A stretch of DNA of 64,000 nucleotides. Source: Lumnitzera littorea (taxonomy: Eukaryota > Streptophyta > Magnoliopsida > Myrtales > Combretaceae). Below, in pieces: positions 62,140 to 64,000 of this stretch. The notes beneath the pieces are model-generated. The model worked only from the letters and a program-made list of their open reading frames with translations. It was not told where the DNA came from and searched no databases. Position 1 is the first letter of the stretch, and each line of letters starts with the position of its first letter. A program made the position numbers and the translations under genes. The DNA lies in contig JAMXBB010000010.1 in the NCBI GenBank assembly GCA_024138015.1, positions 47,296,024 through 47,360,023 of the forward strand, read 5' to 3'.

Positions 62140-63213
62140 CCTTTGTTTTTAAGGTCTTAAATAGTAAGAGGAGGAGAGTGATATTGGGGCTAGGCTTAAA
62201 AATTAATCGAGCCCAAGCCACCTGAATCATATGTGCAATTTGATTGTATATATGAACAAGGTATAGGCTAACAGCCTGACAATTCCATACTCTGATTGAA
62301 CTTAGCATTAGAGCTATAGATCTGGAGTTCGAATCTCATTAAAGGCACAAAGTGCCTTTTATTTTGGTAAAAACCCACTTGCCACATGTCAATAAACCAA
62401 TGGACCACATGTCTGACTAAGACACGTGGTGGACTCCAATTAGGCGATGAAGCTAACGTAGCACCATGTCAACATCCCCTTTCCTTCTTTTTCTCCTCTT
62501 TTTCCTATTCCTTCCTTTGTTTTCTCATGCATAAAACAATCCACACCCGTTATTTTGACGCAATTTTTTGTGCAATTTCCATATGCACACACGTAATTTC
62601 ACGATGTAATTTTATTCTACACATAGCCTTTTTTGAATGGAGCCCAAGAATACATCTAGATTCATTCATTTAAGCAGTTAATTCATCGTTGAAAAATTAG
62701 AAAAAAGGGAAAATGAGGATTTGGCATTTAATTTAATGCTCCATTTTCCAATTTACAAGATTGTAATACAGTAGAAGTGGAAAAGAATTTTACATCTCTC
62801 TAACCCAAAAACACCAGCCACATTCCTCTTTTCCAAAAGCCTTACCATACAACACCCACACACATGATTTACAACCTAATCTCCCTCATGCAACTACACA
62901 GAACACATTTCCCACTACTATCGCTCATTGTTGTCATGCACTGTCTCCTCATGACAGCAAACACACACAAGCACAAGAATCGAATCAATAACAACAAACC
63001 AAATCCCTATCCCCGACCTCTCTCTCTCACCAATGAATAGCAAACCCCCCACATCCACTGTACACCTAATATACACAACTCAAACTCAACTGACAATGAA
63101 TACCTTCCCTTTTGAACTACAACAACTACCAGCCAACAACCACACCCACTTCTAATAGGAATCAAACTACTAGGCCTTTGACCTATAGCCAAGCCTATAA
63201 GCCCCGCAATCAG
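62140..63213 (+). repeat. Rep-E copy 3 tail
   Basis: 'gaacaaggtataggctaac' (62251) aligns with 30185 of copy 1. Then come the promoter-like block, 'cccctttccttc' CT-rich sequence (62475) and a CA/CC-rich region to about 63180. It ends where LTR-alpha copy D begins. Confidence 0.6.
62324..62428 (+). promoter_or_regulatory. Conserved Rep-E promoter-like block (copy 3)
   Basis: GGAGTTCGAATCTC (close to the tRNA B-box consensus GGTTCGANNCC), then AAAGGCA-CAAAG-TGCCTTT hairpin with a T-rich run, then CACGTG at 62423-62428 (G-box core). Same order as 30240-30350, where the hairpin loop is GAAAA. Confidence 0.45.
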
Positions 63214-64000
63214 GTATTCAAGGTTCAGTTCATAGAATTTAGGCCGATCAAACAAATTATCCGATCTAACTCAAATTTTATGATAAAGTTAAAATTATTA
63301 ATAAAAGTGATCTTATGAGTCTAAATTTAGGAAAATAAATAATTATTATAATATTAATTTTATGTAAATTGTTTGTTATTTATCGGAAACGCTTAGAATG
63401 AATTTCGATAACTAACGAATCAATAAAGATAAATTATATGCACACTAAAAATCATAAAATAACATAAATAATATTTAAGAGTATTTAATTGTACCATATA
63501 TGAATTTACATGTAGGTGGAAATACATGAAATTACTTAAAATATGTAAAATATACTAAGATAATGTTAATTAATTAAATAAAATTCATAAATAATTTTAA
63601 AAAATCAAGAAAAATATGAAAAAATGATGAAATGTCCAGAAGTTGGTTGTGGCAACTTGGAAATGGAAGAAACAAATTCAACCAATTAAAATTTAACAAA
63701 TAGAAAGTAGAAAAAAGATAAGATAAGGCTAATGTCAAATCATATTAATGAGAAAAAAATATCTAGGTAACCTTATAAATACCCAAATTACATCAGAAGC
63801 TCATTTGGTTAGTTAGGAGAGTAAAAAAATTAGTGAGAACTGAAATATTGAGGGATAAGGTTATTTACAAAAATTACAAAAAAAAAATGTATAATTAGGG
63901 TCCTAGAAAGGAATCCACACCTGATAGCTACCTAGAAACAAACAGCCACCACCACCCTACCCTGCCACCACCACCCTACCTGCCTAATACACTTGGAGCT
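63214..64000 (+). mobile_element. LTR-alpha copy D, runs off the window
   Basis: Aligns with the first ~780 bases of copy C: 'ccgatctaactc' block, 'gataactaacgaatc', 'aaaaatcataaaataac', TATA (cttataaataccc) near 63773, then the leader with 'accaccaccctacc' repeats. The start is approximate because the first bases are diverged (TATTCAAGG where copy C has TGTAAGACC). Confidence 0.7.

Noticed and set aside
62324..62337. Possible tRNA gene
   Set aside because: Only a B-box-like motif. No acceptor stem, anticodon arm or A box could be placed.

Overview
This window looks like nuclear DNA of a flowering plant, most likely a dicot. It is strongly AT-rich, has plant-type GT-AG introns, and is dominated by decayed LTR retrotransposons, small non-autonomous DNA transposons and simple repeats. 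I recognise one host gene, a cytosolic-type soluble inorganic pyrophosphatase on the + strand (coding exons 10047-12709). Its N-terminal coding exon(s) are not visible. No rRNA, tRNA, CRISPR array or organellar block was recognised.

Layout: 1-3.1 kb carries a Ty3/gypsy-like LTR with a purine tract in front. 4.35-5.04 kb is a non-autonomous hAT-like element. 5.09-7.99 kb is a minus-strand solo LTR of a family called LTR-alpha here. 8.1-13 kb is the pyrophosphatase locus. 13-20.8 kb is gene-poor, with several diverged MITE-like elements. 20.9-21.1 kb is a LINE ORF1 (DUF4283) fragment. 21.2-32.4 kb is a large, mostly non-coding repeat (Rep-E) interrupted by elements of a second LTR family (LTR-gamma), one of which keeps a decayed gag. 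32.4-44.6 kb is a minus-strand Ty3/gypsy chromovirus-like element (gag, protease, RT, RNase H and integrase all recognisable, all broken). Its RT is split by a minus-strand LTR-alpha, which is itself split by a plus-strand LTR-alpha. Exact 5-bp target duplications support both insertions. 44.6-47.6 kb is another LTR (LTR-beta). 50.2-52.6 kb is a dead hAT transposase. 52.6-63.2 kb is a second long Rep-E copy, containing an LTR-like insertion and a MITE. A fourth LTR-alpha starts at about 63.2 kb and runs off the end.

The least expected structure is Rep-E. Two copies (21-31 kb and 55-63 kb) share the same order: an A-rich block, a frame of exactly 73 codons coding a leucine-rich coiled-coil-like peptide, a 'gcccattaagg'-rich block, an array of degenerate ~45-50 bp units, a promoter-like block (hairpin plus T-run, then a CACGTG box), and a CT-rich leader-like block. 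Almost every array unit carries a short hairpin whose arms differ from unit to unit but stay complementary. Rep-E may be a large non-autonomous retroelement derivative, but its ends were not resolved. Most premature stops in the element-derived genes can be explained by C-to-T or G-to-A transitions, as expected of long-methylated plant repeats.
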